Below are positions 1 through 14,115 of a DNA stretch of 64,000 nucleotides, one piece after another (the first letter of the stretch is position 1; every line of letters begins with the position of its first letter). Source of the DNA: Tillus elongatus (Eukaryota > Arthropoda > Insecta > Coleoptera > Cleridae); assembly GCA_964006375.1 (NCBI GenBank), contig OZ023269.1, positions 59,705,968 to 59,769,967 of the forward strand. The letters are read 5' to 3'. The notes under the pieces were generated by a model. The model saw only the letters and a list, made by a program, of their open reading frames with translations. It was not told the origin of the DNA and searched no databases. The position numbers and the translations under genes are program-made.

Positions 1-421
1 TTATAATTTTATGTCTCTCCATTTCATCAGTGCCTATTATTATGTCATATTCCATATCGTCCATTATCAACAGCTGTAGCTCCAGTTTTTCGTTGTTTAT
101 TCCTACTTCCACAGATATCGTCTCACTAATTTCCCCAATTTTCTTTCCCCTAGCATTTACGAGTGTGATTTTTGGCATTTTTACTCTCCCCACGCTCAAA
201 TGTTGTATGATTCTTCCAGAGATAATAGAGGCTTCAGATCCTGTGTCAAATAATATTTTAACCTTTTTGTTAATTACTTCGCCCTTCAAAATTATCAAAC
301 CTACATTTTCTTCTATATTATCTGCCTCTTTGTCGTTTTTAAAAACCTCCCTGGGGTGTTCGTATATACATGTGTTAATTGCCATGGCGTGTGGGTGATT
401 TGCTCTTACGGGTCGGTGCAC
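1..421 (-). pseudogene. Element A copy 1: retroviral-type aspartic protease ORF, cut by the window edge
   Basis: This is the N-terminal part of the protease of a minus-strand Ty3/Gypsy element. It is nearly identical to the full ORF at 18703-19346. The motif DTGSEASI (aspartic protease active site) and the downstream YDIIIGTDEM are visible. It has no ATG at its head: the frame opens in the -1 frame at the end of gag, so it is probably made as a gag-protease fusion by frameshifting. Compared with copy 2, the second codon here reads CAC instead of TAC. The rest of the protease and the pol of this copy lie left of the window. Confidence is high for the family and moderate for the expression mode. 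Confidence 0.8.
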
Positions 422-423
422 AT

Positions 424-1803
424 TTAAAAATTTGTATGAACAATGGCATTGTCCATACCCCTATTTGGCAGTCTTGCTCTCGCCGCCTCCACTGCATCAC
501 TCATTATTCTAATTCCTTCTTGCTGGTCGTCACCTCTTTGTTTTCGTATTGCCCCTGTTTCAGCGCCTGGTCCTTGATTCTCTTCCGCAGAATTTCTCAT
601 TTGTCTCATCGCATTCACTCTGGCTCTAAATTCATCAGCCCTTTTCTCATCCTGTTGATTGTAATCGTTTCGGTTGTCATTTTGTGGCCTTTGCCTCTTA
701 TAATTCTCGTTATTTTGATTTTTTTCTCTGTCGTAGTTATTGTTGTCATATCTGTCGTTATACCTTCTTTGTCCATTTTGAAAGTCCCTTCTTTCGTTGT
801 AGTTGTTCCGTTCATTGTATCTTCCCTGTCCGTTTTGGTAAGTCCTTCCTTTGTAATTTCGGTAATCCCTTCTTTCGTAATTGTTATTGTTTCGTCCATA
901 ATTTCCGTTCCCGTTGTACTGCCCATTCCTTCTTGATCCTTCTTGGTTCCTTCTGCGCCACTCTTCTCTTCCGGTATTCCTTTCATTATTTTTGTCCCTC
1001 ATTGTTCTCTGGACCCGTTGTAGGTAAGTTATGAGTTGGTCCAAGGTTCTTATATTTTGTATCCCTATTATTTCGGATATCTCGGTTCTAAAGTGCCTGG
1101 CAATGTATACTATTATTTCCTCTTCCTTCATTCTTGGCGTCAGGTGCTGTGCCATGTCATAAATGTGTAACGCATAGCTGGATAACTCTCTGGGGTCGTT
1201 GGGATCGTGTTTGCCAAAGTACAGCTTTTCTCTGACTATGGCCTGCTGTGCTTCTCCCCAGTAATGGCTTATAAACTTCTCCTGGAAGTCTTCCATATCC
1301 TCAATTCCTTCTTCCTTACTGGTGAACCATATTAATGCATCCCCTTTTAAACTCTGCCTTATAATTTCCTTCATGTCCTGCGCATCATATATGTTCCTGA
1401 GCTTGTTCAGGAGGCTCGTAATAAATACTTTGGGGTGTAGTTTGTCTACATGTCCGGTGAATTTGAGTCCAGTATCATTCGTGGTCTGGTACATAATTCT
1501 TTCATTGCCCATACCTGCTCTCATTTGTCGCTCCATTCTCTCTAATTTTTGTTTCACATTATCTTCTACTCCCTCTCTTATTTTAATACTTTCTAAATTT
1601 AATCTCCGTTCCGTTTCTTCTTTCAATCTTTTTAAATCATCCACATTTACTCTGGCCACTTGCTCCACTCTTTCGACTTTTTCATTCGTCTCTGTTAGTT
1701 TCTCACCTATCTCATTCTGATAGCTCTTTACTTTCCTCTCTATTTCCGTATTCACTCCAATCATCCTCAGATACCTCTCATTCCCTATTTGTATAATACC
1801 TCC
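424..1803 (-). pseudogene. Element A copy 1: gag, capsid and basic C-terminal part, 5' part split off by element B
   Basis: About 460 codons of Gypsy gag. Coiled-coil residues come first, then a capsid-like region (LKFTGHVDKLHPKVFITSLL to about residue 260), then a long Arg/Asn/Gly/Tyr-rich tail with many RRDYRN/ERRDFQN-type repeats that replaces a zinc knuckle and probably binds RNA. The open frame formally starts with an ATG inside the LTR of element B, but the true gag start is at 11680: element B split the gene, with CCTCC duplicated at the break. The frame is otherwise intact. It differs from copy 2 by only a few substitutions (for example I to V in the capsid region). Confidence 0.85.
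427..433 (-). promoter_or_regulatory. Candidate -1 frameshift slippery site, gag-protease, element A copy 1
   Basis: On the minus strand the last gag codons read ACA AAT TTT TAA. The heptamer A AAT TTT fits the X XXY YYZ rule. A -1 shift here enters exactly the open protease frame. It is identical in copy 2 (19347-19353). The function is inferred. Confidence 0.55.
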
Positions 1804-2018
1804 TGACATGTATGTGAATGTCAGTTGTCATATGTACGAGCATGCGCCCTCCAGCGCAGCGTCGACGCATTGTCACAGCTCGACCATCGCCACTTGCTAC
1901 CTAGCTGACGGTAAGTCAACATCGTCATTATTATTAAGTTGTTATTCTGTGTTAATAAATAGTTAGTTATTAAACCAGTGTTATTAATCCTTGCACAAAC
2001 CCACTTACAGACGTATCA
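1804..2018 (+). repeat. Element B left LTR, 215 bp
   Basis: Begins TGACATGTATG and ends ACGTATCA. It carries AATAAA at 1954-1959. GTAAGT at 1911 and an acceptor-like CACTTACAG ending at 2010 frame a 100-bp intron-like segment within the LTR. It is identical by eye to the right LTR, which points to recent integration or homogenisation. Confidence 0.92.
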
Positions 2019-2279
2019 TTGGCGACGAGGATAACTGATGTGCAAGTGAAACGGTACCGTAAAATCAAAAATAATAAACAGAAACCGCATGGTGAGAGCC
2101 TAGTCGCGTGTGTAAAAATTGTAACTTTCCCTCCTTTTAGTCTACACGAAGAAAAATTTGTGTTGGACGCGCTTAAAACAAATAAGTTTTGTGTCGAACA
2201 GCAATAAAATTTTAGTGTTCCGCGGATATTTGAATCGAAACCACGTGCATCTGTTAATACGCAAATACAACATTTAATA
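2019..2279 (+). promoter_or_regulatory. Element B primer binding site and 5' leader
   Basis: One base after the LTR comes TGGCGACGAGGATAAC. The TGG start is what pairing with the CCA end of a tRNA primer requires; the tRNA was not identified. The leader runs to the gag ATG at 2280. Bases 2019-2236 (218 bp, including this site) are absent from the second internal region. Confidence 0.7.
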
Positions 2280-5200
2280 ATGGCGGCGATCGGAAGTATG
2301 TCGGAATACAATAACGGAGAAGACTTCAGCGTGTACGAAGAAAAACTATCCCAATATTGTAAGGCAAACAAGGTCGACAGCGATCTCAAAGTAGCCATGT
2401 TAATTAGCCTTATAGGTACACAGACATATAAAGTGCTACGAGATTTATGTTTCCCTACCTTGCCACAGGATAAAACATACGATGAACTATGTGCAATCCT
2501 AAAAAAGCAATTCAGCCCGCCAATCAACGTTTTCAGGGAAAGAATAGCGTTCTTTAAAGCTCAGTAAGTCAGTCACGAATCCTGTTGTGAGTGGTACGCG
2601 AGAATTAAGCGTTTGGCATCAAGTTGTAAGTTTGAACACTTAGTTGATACCCTGCGTGACAAATTCATTTGTGGCATGTTACCTGGACCAGTATTGGATC
2701 GTCTTGTAGAAGAGTCCCACACAAGGAAGATGGAAGAACTTCTAGAAATCGCCGTAGCCAGAGAAGCAACCATCTTAAATTCGTCCGAAAATTCAAATTC
2801 GGTCAACGCCAACAATGGAATCCATTATTACGGAAATCGGAAACAAGAGTCAGCGCCATCAAGTTCGTACTACAATTCAACGCATGACTGTAGCGGCGCC
2901 TCCAAACGTCAACTTCAAACGAACCAAAGATTTGACAACAACAATGGCGGACGAGAGCGACAACAGCAGGATCACAGGAAAATGAAGTGTTCAACTTGTG
3001 GGAAAAAACACTTTGGCGAGTGTAAGTACGCCAATTACCGTTGTGTGAAGTGCGGTAAGATAGGACATCTGGTAAGTGTATGTAAAAACTCTAATAAGAT
3101 GACCGTTAATAATGTTGATTATGAACAGGTCTCAGAAAATGAACTTCCAATTTATAATTTAGATATGTTCAGTTCAATTTCAGGCCCTATGCTAATTGCA
3201 GTTAAGTTTAATAATAAGACATTTTCTTTGGAGCTAGATTCGGGTTCTGCAGTATCAACTTTAAAATATGACTGTTTTAAGAAAAATTTCAATCATATTC
3301 CCCTCCACAATACAACCCTAACTTTTAAAGGTTACACTGGTGAGATGATTTTACCTGAAGGTTTTGTCAATCTCAAGGTAGAATATTTAAATAAGAGTGT
3401 AGTAATGAAATTTTTCGTAGTTAAAAATGCAACCACTGGTTTGCTAGGCCGTGATTTTATTTGTAAATTTAATTTGACACTAGTCCCTTCTATAAACTCG
3501 ACCTGTATAAGCGAGTTAAAAGAGACATTGATCAAGCAGTTTCCAGAAGTTTTTGATGGAAAATTAGGGTGTTTTAAGTATGCAAAGATAAGCTTACATC
3601 TAAAGCCTGATGCGGTTCCGCATCATCATAAGCCCAAACCTGTCCCATTAGCGTTACAGCACAAAATTGAACACGAGTTAAACCGCATGGAGAGCAACGG
3701 TATCATAACTCCCGTTATTTCTAGCCCCTGGTCATCATACACAGTACCTGTAATGCGTAAAAATGGAACAATACGTATTTGTGGCAGCTATATTAAATTA
3801 AACAAACAGCTAGAGTCATACTACTATCCATTGCCAAGCATTGATAGTCTCTTTGCAAAACTGCATGGTTGCATTAAATTTTCAAAAATTGATCTAAGCG
3901 ACGCTTACATGCAGTTTCAGCTAGATGAGAAATCAAAATGTTTAGCAACTATATCTACGCATAAAGGACTGTATATGATGAATCGGATGCCCTTTGGAAT
4001 TAAGTGTGCAAGTTTTTATTTTCAAAAGTATATTGACCAGTTGTTCCAAGGAACAAACAACATATTTACATTTCAAGATGATATCTTAATTGGGCATCGG
4101 GAGCATGACAACCATTTAAAAGTACTTCAAAGCGTATTCAAAATATTGTCTGAAGCAGGACTAAAGGTGAATATTGAAAAATGTAAATTTTTTGAAGACA
4201 AGGTATCTTATTTGGGGTTTGTTTTGTCTAAAGAAGGCATTTCCAAATGTGAAACCAAAATTCGAGCCATCAAAGATGCTCCTAAACCAACAAATCTCAC
4301 ACAATTAAAGTCGTTTTTGGGTTTAGTTAATTTTTATTCGAGATATATACCTTTAGCTCATTTAGCTGCTCCGTTATATAAGCTTTTAAAGAAGAACTCT
4401 CAATTCCACTGGTCTTCGGAATGTGAGAAAGCGTTTAGGCATATAAAAAGTCTGTTGTCATCTGATCAAGTACTGGCATACTTTGATCCGAAGTTACCAA
4501 TCTTTGTAACAACGGATGCATCTGAAAACGGCATTGCAGCAGTCCTAACTCATAGGATGCATGACGGATCAGAAAAAATGGTCGCATGTGTCTCACGCAC
4601 ATACAGCAAAGCTGAACAAAACTATGCCACAGTACACAAAGAAAGTCTTGCGTGTTACTATGGTGTAAGGAAATTTGAGCAATACCTGTATGGTGTGAAG
4701 TTCACACTTCGCACTGATCAAAAAGCACTTGTTTCTATTTTGAGCAATAAGAAAGACACTAATCAGACATGTGCAAATCGTTTAAAAAGGTATGCCTTAT
4801 ACCTGTCTAATTTTGACTACGAAGTGGTTCACATAAGCGGAAATCAAAATATTATTGCGGACTGTTTGTCAAGGTTGCCAGTTTCTGAATCTCTGCCAGA
4901 AGACACAGACTGGGAAGACCGTATCTATTTTATGGACTTCATGGATCATACACCAATAAGTAACCAAACGGTAAAAACCCACACCGAAAATGATGGCATT
5001 CTACAAACCGTGATTCGTTGTGTGAAAAGTAATTGGCCTCGGGATATTATATCAGATTTGAAACCATTCTTTCACCGAAAACATCAATTGAATGTGATCA
5101 ACAAATGTTTATTTTGGGGAGATAGAATAGTTATTCCTACCTCATTGCAGTCGTTAGTGCTAAGAGAACTGCACAATACTCACCAAGGGGTAGTGAGAAT

Positions 5201-6353
5201 GAAATCTCTAGCCAGGCAGTATATGTGGTTTCCTGGGATTGATAAAAGAATCGAGAACTTAGTTGCATCATGCACAAAGTGTTTACAGACACGTGCAGAT
5301 CCACCGAAGCAATCAGTTCCCTGGCCCTTAGCCCAAAAGCCATTTGAGACTGTACACATAGACTTTTTCTCTGTATATAATAGAAGCTACTTAATCTTAA
5401 TCGATTCATACTCAAAATGGATAGAAGTAGACCCAATGAATGACATGACTTCTGACAACACCATAGCAGCGCTGCGAAATTGTTTCACAAGGTTTGGTCT
5501 TCCTAATACTGTCGTATCTGATAATGGACCCTCACTAGTATCCAACCAGATGCAGAATTTTTATAAAAACAATGGAATAAGTCATATAACAATTCCTCCG
5601 TTTAATCCCCAGAGTAATGGGTTAGCGGAAAATGCGGTTCGCATTATAAAACATAAGTTGACAACAGAGATAGCCAATCTCAAAAGAGCAACGAACGAAG
5701 TAGACACAATATTAAGTAGGATATTGTTTATGTACCGATCTACTCCTCATGCAACAACTAAGGTATCACCAGCTGAACTTATGCTGGGTAGAAAACTAAG
5801 GACAAGATTAGATCTACTTAGAGATCTACCCGTGCCACAGCCACAAAGTGATCATACAAAACTTCGAAGAGCGCACTTGCCTGGAAAAATTGTAATGGTC
5901 AGGGATTATCGAGTACAGAATAAAAAAGGGTGGGCCTTAGCAACTGTGGTTAAGCGTATTGGTGGAGCAGTTTATATTTGTAGGACAAATGAAGGCCATG
6001 TCTGGAAAAGGCATGTCAACCAGATAATAAGTACTGAAATAGATCCTGTTTCTTTTAACCGAGCATACCCTAATCTTAGTATTAATGTAGATAAATCTAG
6101 TACAACAATTGTAAATAGCTGTAATAAAAACATTGTAGAGAATAGTGTAAGTCCTCAGGCTAGTGCTCCAGACTCACCAAATGAAGTCGCGAGCGACACT
6201 ACGGATGGTTGTAATGTAGACATAAGTAGTTCTAAGGAATACACTCACAAGGAACTATTGGAAATCATAGGTTTACCCCATGATTATTGTAAGTCAAAGC
6301 CAATTCGCCCTAAGCGAAATATTAAACCACCCCTAAGGTATGGTCATGACTAG
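2280..6353 (+). pseudogene. Element B internal copy 1: gag-pol with a single stop in gag
   Basis: One frame of about 1357 codons, interrupted only by TAA at 2565-2567 where the sister copy has CAA. The order is: Gag-like N-terminus; zinc knuckles around 2985-3087 (CX2C..., then a regular CX2CX4HX4C); protease DSGSAVS near 3235; reverse transcriptase about 3700-4350 with the YVDD-equivalent FQDD near 4071; RNase H from about 4495 (TTDASENG); integrase with an HHCC zinc domain near 5172-5285, then the D, D, E residues in VHIDFF, SDNGPS and AENAVR. A chromodomain is not evident and there is no env. At 5430-5432 the codon is GAC where the two other copies have TAC. Confidence 0.92.
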
Positions 6354-6383
6354 AATTTTATGTAACTGAAATAATTTCAAATT

Positions 6384-6397
6384 TAAAGGGAGAGATG
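6384..6397 (+). promoter_or_regulatory. Element B polypurine tract, first internal region
   Basis: TAAAGGGAGAGATG lies directly before the TG of the middle LTR. It is the expected primer for plus-strand DNA synthesis and is repeated before the right LTR at 10760-10773. Confidence 0.7.
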
Positions 6398-6612
6398 TGA
6401 CATGTATGTGAATGTCAGTTGTCATATGTACGAGCATGCGCCCTCCAGCGCAGCGTCGACTCATTGTCACAGCTCGACCATCGCCACTTGCTACCTAGCT
6501 GACGGTAAGTCAACATCGTCATTATTATTAAGTTGTTATTCTGTGTTAATAAATAGTTAGTTATTAAACCAGTGTTATTAATCCTTGCACAAACCTACTT
6601 ACAGACGTATCA
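6398..6612 (+). repeat. Element B middle LTR
   Basis: 215 bp and the same termini as the outer LTRs. It has two private differences (GACTCATT for GACGCATT, and AACCTACTT for AACCCACTT). It is followed at once by GAAACCACG, so the primer binding site and leader are missing downstream of it. Confidence 0.92.
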
Positions 6613-6655
6613 GAAACCACGTGCATCTGTTAATACGCAAATACAACATTTAATA

Positions 6656-9600
6656 ATGGCGGCGATCGGAAGTATGTCGGAATACAATAACGGAGAAGAC
6701 TTCAGCGTGTACGAAGAAAAACTATCCCAATATTGTAAGGCAAACAAGGTCGACAGCGAGCTCAAAGTAGCCATGTTAATTAGCCTTATAGGTACACAGA
6801 CATATAAAGTGCTACGAGATTTATGTTTCCCTACCTTGCCACAGGATAAAACATACGATGAACTATGTGCAATCCTAAAAAAGCAATTCAGCCCGCCAAT
6901 CAACGTTTTCAGGGAAAGAATAGCGTTCTTTAAAGCTCAGCAAGTCAGTCACGAATCCTGTTGTGAGTGGTACGCGAGAATTAAGCGTTTGGCATCAAGT
7001 TGTAAGTTTGAACACTTAGTTGATACCCTGCGTGACAAATTCATTTGTGGCATGTTACCTGGACCAGTATTGGATCGTCTTGTAGAAGAGTCCCACACAA
7101 GGAAGATGGAAGAACTTCTAGAAATCGCCGTAGCCAGAGAAGCAACCATCTTAAATTCGTCCGAAAATTCAAATTCGGTCAACGCCAACAATGGAATCCA
7201 TTATTACGGAAATCGGAAACAAGAGTCAGCGCCATCAAGTTCGTACTACAATTCAACGCATGACTGTAGCGGCGCCTCCAAACGTCAACTTCAAACGAAC
7301 CAAAGATTTGACAACAACAATGGCGGACGAGAGCGACAACAGCAGGATCACAGGAAAATGAAGTGTTCAACTTGTGGGAAAAAACACTTTGGCGAGTGTA
7401 AGTACGCCAATTACCGTTGTGTGAAGTGCGGTAAGATAGGACATCTGGTAAGTGTATGTAAAAACTCTAATAAGGTGACCGTTAATAATGTTGATTATGA
7501 ACAGGTCTCAGAAAATGAACTTCCAATTTATAATTTAGATATGTTCAGTTCAATTTCAGGCCCTATGCTAATTGCAGTTAAGTTAAATAATAAGACATTT
7601 TCTTTGGAGCTAGATTCGGGTTCTGCAGTATCAACTTTAAAATATGACTGTTTTAAGAAAAATTTCAATCATATTCCCCACCACAATACAACCCTAACTT
7701 TTAAAGGTTACACTGGTGAGATGATTTTACCTGAAGGTTTTGTCAATCTCAAGGTAGAATATTTAAATAAGAGTGTAGTAATGAAATTTTTCGTAGTTAA
7801 AAATGCAACCACTGGTTTGCTAGGCCGTGATTTTATTTGTAAATTTAATTTGACACTAGTCCCTTCTATAAACTCGACCTGTATAAGCGAGTTAAAAGAG
7901 ACATTGATCAAGCAGTTTCCAGAAGTTTTTGATGGAAAATTAGGGTGTTTTAAGTATGCAAAGATAAGCTTACATCTAAAGCCTGATGCGGTTCCGCATC
8001 ATCATAAGCCCAAACCTGTCCCATTAGCGTTACAGCACAAAATTGAACATGAGTTAAACCGCATGGAGAGCAACGGTATCATAACTCCCGTTATTTCTAG
8101 CCCCTGGTCATCATACACAGTACCTGTAATGCGTAAAACTGGAACAATACGTATTTGTGGCAGCTATATTAAATTAAACAAACAGCTAGAGTCATACTAC
8201 TATCCATTGCCAAGCATTGATAGTCTCTTTGCAAAACTGCATGGTTGCATTAAATTTTCAAAAATTGATCTAAGCGACGCTTACATGCAGTTTCAGCTAG
8301 ATGAGAAATTAAAATGTTTAGCAACTATATCTACGCATAAAGGACTGTATATGATGAATCGGATGCCCTTTGGAATTAAGTGTGCAAGTTTTTATTTTCA
8401 AAAGTATATTGACCAGTTGTTCCAAGGAACAAACAACATATTTACATTTCAAGATGATATCTTAATTGGGCATCGGGAGCATGACAACCATTTAAAAGTA
8501 CTTCAAAGCGTATTCAAAATATTGTCTGAAGCAGGACTAAAGGTGAATATTGAAAAATGTAAATTTTTTGAAGACAAGGTATCTTATTTGGGGTTTGTTT
8601 TGTCTAAAGAAGGCATTTCCAAATGTGAAACCAAAATTCGAGCCATCAAAGATGCTCCTAAACCAACAAATCTCACACAATTAAAGTCGTTTTTGGGTTT
8701 AGTTAATTTTTATTCGAGATATATACCTTTAGCTCATTTAGCTGCTCCGTTATATAAGCTTTTAAAGAAGAACTCTTAATTTCACTGGTCTTCGGAATGT
8801 GAGAAAGCGTTTAGGCATATAAAAAGTCTGTTGTCATCTGATCAAGTACTGGCATACTTTGATCCGAAGTTACCAATCTTTGTAACAACGGATGCATCTG
8901 AAAACGGCATTGCAGCAGTCCTAACTCATAGGATGCATGACGGATCAGAAAAAATGGTCGCATGTGTCTCACGCACATACAGCAAAGCTGAACAAAACTA
9001 TGGCACAGTACACAAAGAAAGTCTTGCGTGTTACTATGGTGTAAGGAAATTTGAGCAATACCTGTATGGTGTGAAGTTCACACTTCGCACTGATCAAAAA
9101 GCACTTGTTTCTATTTTGAGCAATAAGAAAGACACTAATCAGACATGTGCAAATCGTTTAAAAAGGTATGCCTTATACCTGTCTAATTTTGACTACGAAG
9201 TGGTTCACATAAGCGGAAATCAAAATATTATTGCGGACTGTTTGTCAAGGTTGCCAGTTTCTGAATCTCTGCCAGAAGACACAGACTGGGAAGACCGTAT
9301 CTATTTTATGGACTTCATGGATCATACACCAATAAGTAACCAAACGGTAAAAACCCACACCGAAAATGATGGCATTCTACAAACCGTGATTCGTTGTGTG
9401 AAAAGTAATTGGCCTCGGGATATTATATCAGATTTGAAACCATTCTTTCACCGAAAACATCAATTGAATGTGATCAACAAATGTTTATTTTGGGGAGATA
9501 GAATAGTTATTCCTACCTCATTGCAGTCGTTAGTGCTAAGAGAACTGCACAATACTCACCAAGGGGTAGTGAGAATGAAATCTCTAGCCAGGCAGTATAT

Positions 9601-10729
9601 GTGGTTTCCTGGGATTGATAAAAGAATCGAGAACTTAGTTGCATCATGCACAAAGTGTTTACAGACACGTGCAGATCCACCGAAGCAATCAGTTCCCTGG
9701 CCCTTAGCCCAAAAGCCATTTGAGACTGTACACATAGACTTTTTCTCTGTATATAATAGAAGCTACTTAATCTTAATCGATTCATACTCAAAATGGATAG
9801 AAGTATACCCAATGAATGACATGACTTCTGACAACACCATAGCAGCGCTGCGAAATTGTTTCACAAGGTTTGGTCTTCCTAATACTGTCGTATCTGATAA
9901 TGGACCCTCACTAGTGTCCAACCAGATGCAGAATTTTTATAAAAACAATGGAATTATGCATATAACAATTCCTCCGTTTAATCCCCAGAGTAATGGGTTA
10001 GCGGAAAATGCGGTTCGCATTATAAAACATAAGTTGACAACAGAGATAGCCAATCTCAAAAGAGCAACGAACGAAGTAGACACAATATTAAGTAGGATAT
10101 TGTTTATGTACCGATCTACTCCTCATGCAACAACTAAGGTATCACCAGCTGAACTTATGCTGGGTAGAAAACTAAGGACAAGATTAGATCTACTTAGAGA
10201 TCTACCCGTGCCACAGCCACAAAGTGATCATACAAAACTTCGAAGAGCGCACTTGCCTGGAAAAATTGTAATGGTCAGGGATTATCGAGTACAGAATAAG
10301 AAAGGGTGGGCCTTAGCAACTGTGGTTAAGCGTATTGGTGGAGCAGTTTATATTTGTAGGACAAATGAAGGCCATGTCTGGAAAAGGCATGTCAACCAGA
10401 TAATAAGTACTGAAATAGATCCTGTCTCTTTTAACCGAGCATACCCTAATCTTAGTATTAATGTAGATAAATCTAGTACAACAATTGTAAATAGCTGTAA
10501 TAAAAACATTGTAGAGAATAGTGTAAGTCCTCAGGCTAGTGCTCCAGACTCACCAAATGAAGTCGCGAGCGACACTACGGATGGTTGTAATGTAGACATA
10601 AGTAGTTCTAAGGAATACACTCACAAGGAACTATTGGAAATCATAGGTTTACCCCATGATTATTGTAAGTCAAAGCCAATTCGCCCTAAGCGAAATATTA
10701 AACCACCCCTAAGGTATGGTCATGACTAG
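6656..10729 (+). pseudogene. Element B internal copy 2: gag-pol with a single stop between RT and RNase H
   Basis: The same polyprotein as at 2280-6353, with gag intact (CAA where the first copy has TAA) but a TAA at 8777-8779 where the first copy has CAA. The frame resumes unchanged to 10729, so the product would be a Gag-protease-RT protein without RNase H or integrase. The leader deletion joins the LTR to gag so that an in-frame ATG inside the middle LTR (6572) could add 28 residues to Gag. In the integrase, codon 9956-9958 is ATG where the other copies have AGT or AGG. The stop is shared with copy 2 of the segmental duplication, so it predates the duplication. Confidence 0.92.
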
Positions 10730-10773
10730 AATTTTATGTAACTGAAATTATTTCAAATTTAAAGGGAGAGATG

Positions 10774-10988
10774 TGACATGTATGTGAATGTCAGTTGTCA
10801 TATGTACGAGCATGCGCCCTCCAGCGCAGCGTCGACGCATTGTCACAGCTCGACCATCGCCACTTGCTACCTAGCTGACGGTAAGTCAACATCGTCATTA
10901 TTATTAAGTTGTTATTCTGTGTTAATAAATAGTTAGTTATTAAACCAGTGTTATTAATCCTTGCACAAACCCACTTACAGACGTATCA
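10774..10988 (+). repeat. Element B right LTR
   Basis: 215 bp, identical by eye to the left LTR. It is followed by the target duplication CCTCC at 10989-10993 and then the 5' part of element A gag. Confidence 0.92.
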
Positions 10989-11680
10989 CCTCCTATCTCG
11001 TCTTCAGCCACATTCATTCTTTCCATGACACCCTGGCATTTTTCTTGCACTTTGGCCTCTACTTCGTCATTTACTTTCAGTATCAGCTCCTTTCTCACCT
11101 CTTGCACACTTTTCTCTAATTTCTGCGTTAATTTCTTCTCTATATTATCCAATCTCACATTCACTTGCCTCATATTCTGCTCTTGTTCAACAAATTTCTC
11201 AGTCATACTTTCTTTTATCTTGTTTATATTCTCCTCTTGTCTTTCGAACCTGTCATTCATATTTTCATTTATATCTTGCTTTAGGCCATTTATGCTTTCA
11301 TTCATTTTCTCATTCATAATTTTATTGCTTTCATTTATATTATTTACATTCCGCTCTTGTTTGTCCATTTTCTCATTTATATCTGTATTCATACTATTTA
11401 TGCTCTGCATTAATTTCATCAACATTTCATTGTTATTGTCAGGTTTTTCTTTTGTCGTATTTGTGTCGTCTACCTTACCTAGATCGGGTGTCTGTTCTTC
11501 TATTGACGTTTCTCCTCCTGTTTGTACCATTCCTTCTGCTTGTTCTTCCACATTTTCACCAACTTCTTGATCATATCTTCTCTCCTGATCTATTTCCATA
11601 CTTTCCTGCTGTTCATGTTCTCCTTCGTCTCCCCTGTCCTGTCTGTCCTTTGACGTGGTCATTTTTCTTCCCCTAGGCAT
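10989..11680 (-). pseudogene. Element A copy 1: N-terminal gag segment, coiled coil, truncated by element B
   Basis: Starts at ATG 11680 (MPRGRKMTTSKD) and gives about 231 native codons before element B. The open frame then runs 15 codons into the LTR. The protein is highly charged, Glu/Asn/Lys-rich, and from about residue 85 shows long heptad-like repeats (NINESNKIMNEKMNESI and similar) typical of a coiled-coil assembly domain. It continues logically at 1803. It is almost identical to 26537-27228. Confidence 0.85.
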
Positions 11681-11807
11681 TTTCTCGACTTCCTTATTAT
11701 GTTTTGTTTATTTATTTATTTTTTTTAATTTATTTTACTCGTGGACCTCGAAAGCTCCCACGTTTAGGCGACAATTGATATAGAATGTTATTTACAGACT
11801 TCCGAAG

Positions 11808-11825
11808 CCCTCACGTTTGGTGCCA
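11808..11825 (-). promoter_or_regulatory. Element A primer binding site (copy 1)
   Basis: On the minus strand TATAACA is followed by ATTGGCACCAAACGTGAGGG. TGGCACCAAACGTGAGGG is a typical tRNA-primer site for Gypsy elements, and ACA just before it fits the end of the 5' LTR. This places the LTR end at about 11827. Upstream gag starts 128 bases later. Confidence 0.6.
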
Positions 11826-11826
11826 A

Positions 11827-14115
<2,289 letters not shown>

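Larger units (their letters stand above)
1804..10988 (+). mobile_element. Element B: Ty3/Gypsy element in tandem form LTR-internal-LTR-internal-LTR
   Basis: The element starts with TG and ends with CA. It is flanked by the 5-bp target duplication CCTCC (1799-1803 and 10989-10993) inside the gag gene of element A. Three 215-bp LTRs (1804-2018, 6398-6612, 10774-10988) enclose two internal regions. The outer LTRs are identical by eye; the middle one differs at two positions. Each internal region encodes one long gag-pol frame with a CX2CX4HX4C knuckle, DSGS protease, reverse transcriptase with FQDD, RNase H and integrase. Each frame is broken by one different stop. The gag-pol layout resembles Mag-type Gypsy elements, but the lineage is an inference. 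Confidence 0.9.

Noticed and set aside
379..986. Several plus- and minus-strand frames inside the gag of element A (repeated at 19299-19906)
   Set aside because: They mirror the repetitive Arg/Asn-rich gag codons in other frames; the gag frame has the family structure.
2573..2815. Minus-strand frames within element B (also 6949-7191, 21493-21735, 22497-22739)
   Set aside because: They are antisense shadows of gag, repeated only because element B is repeated.
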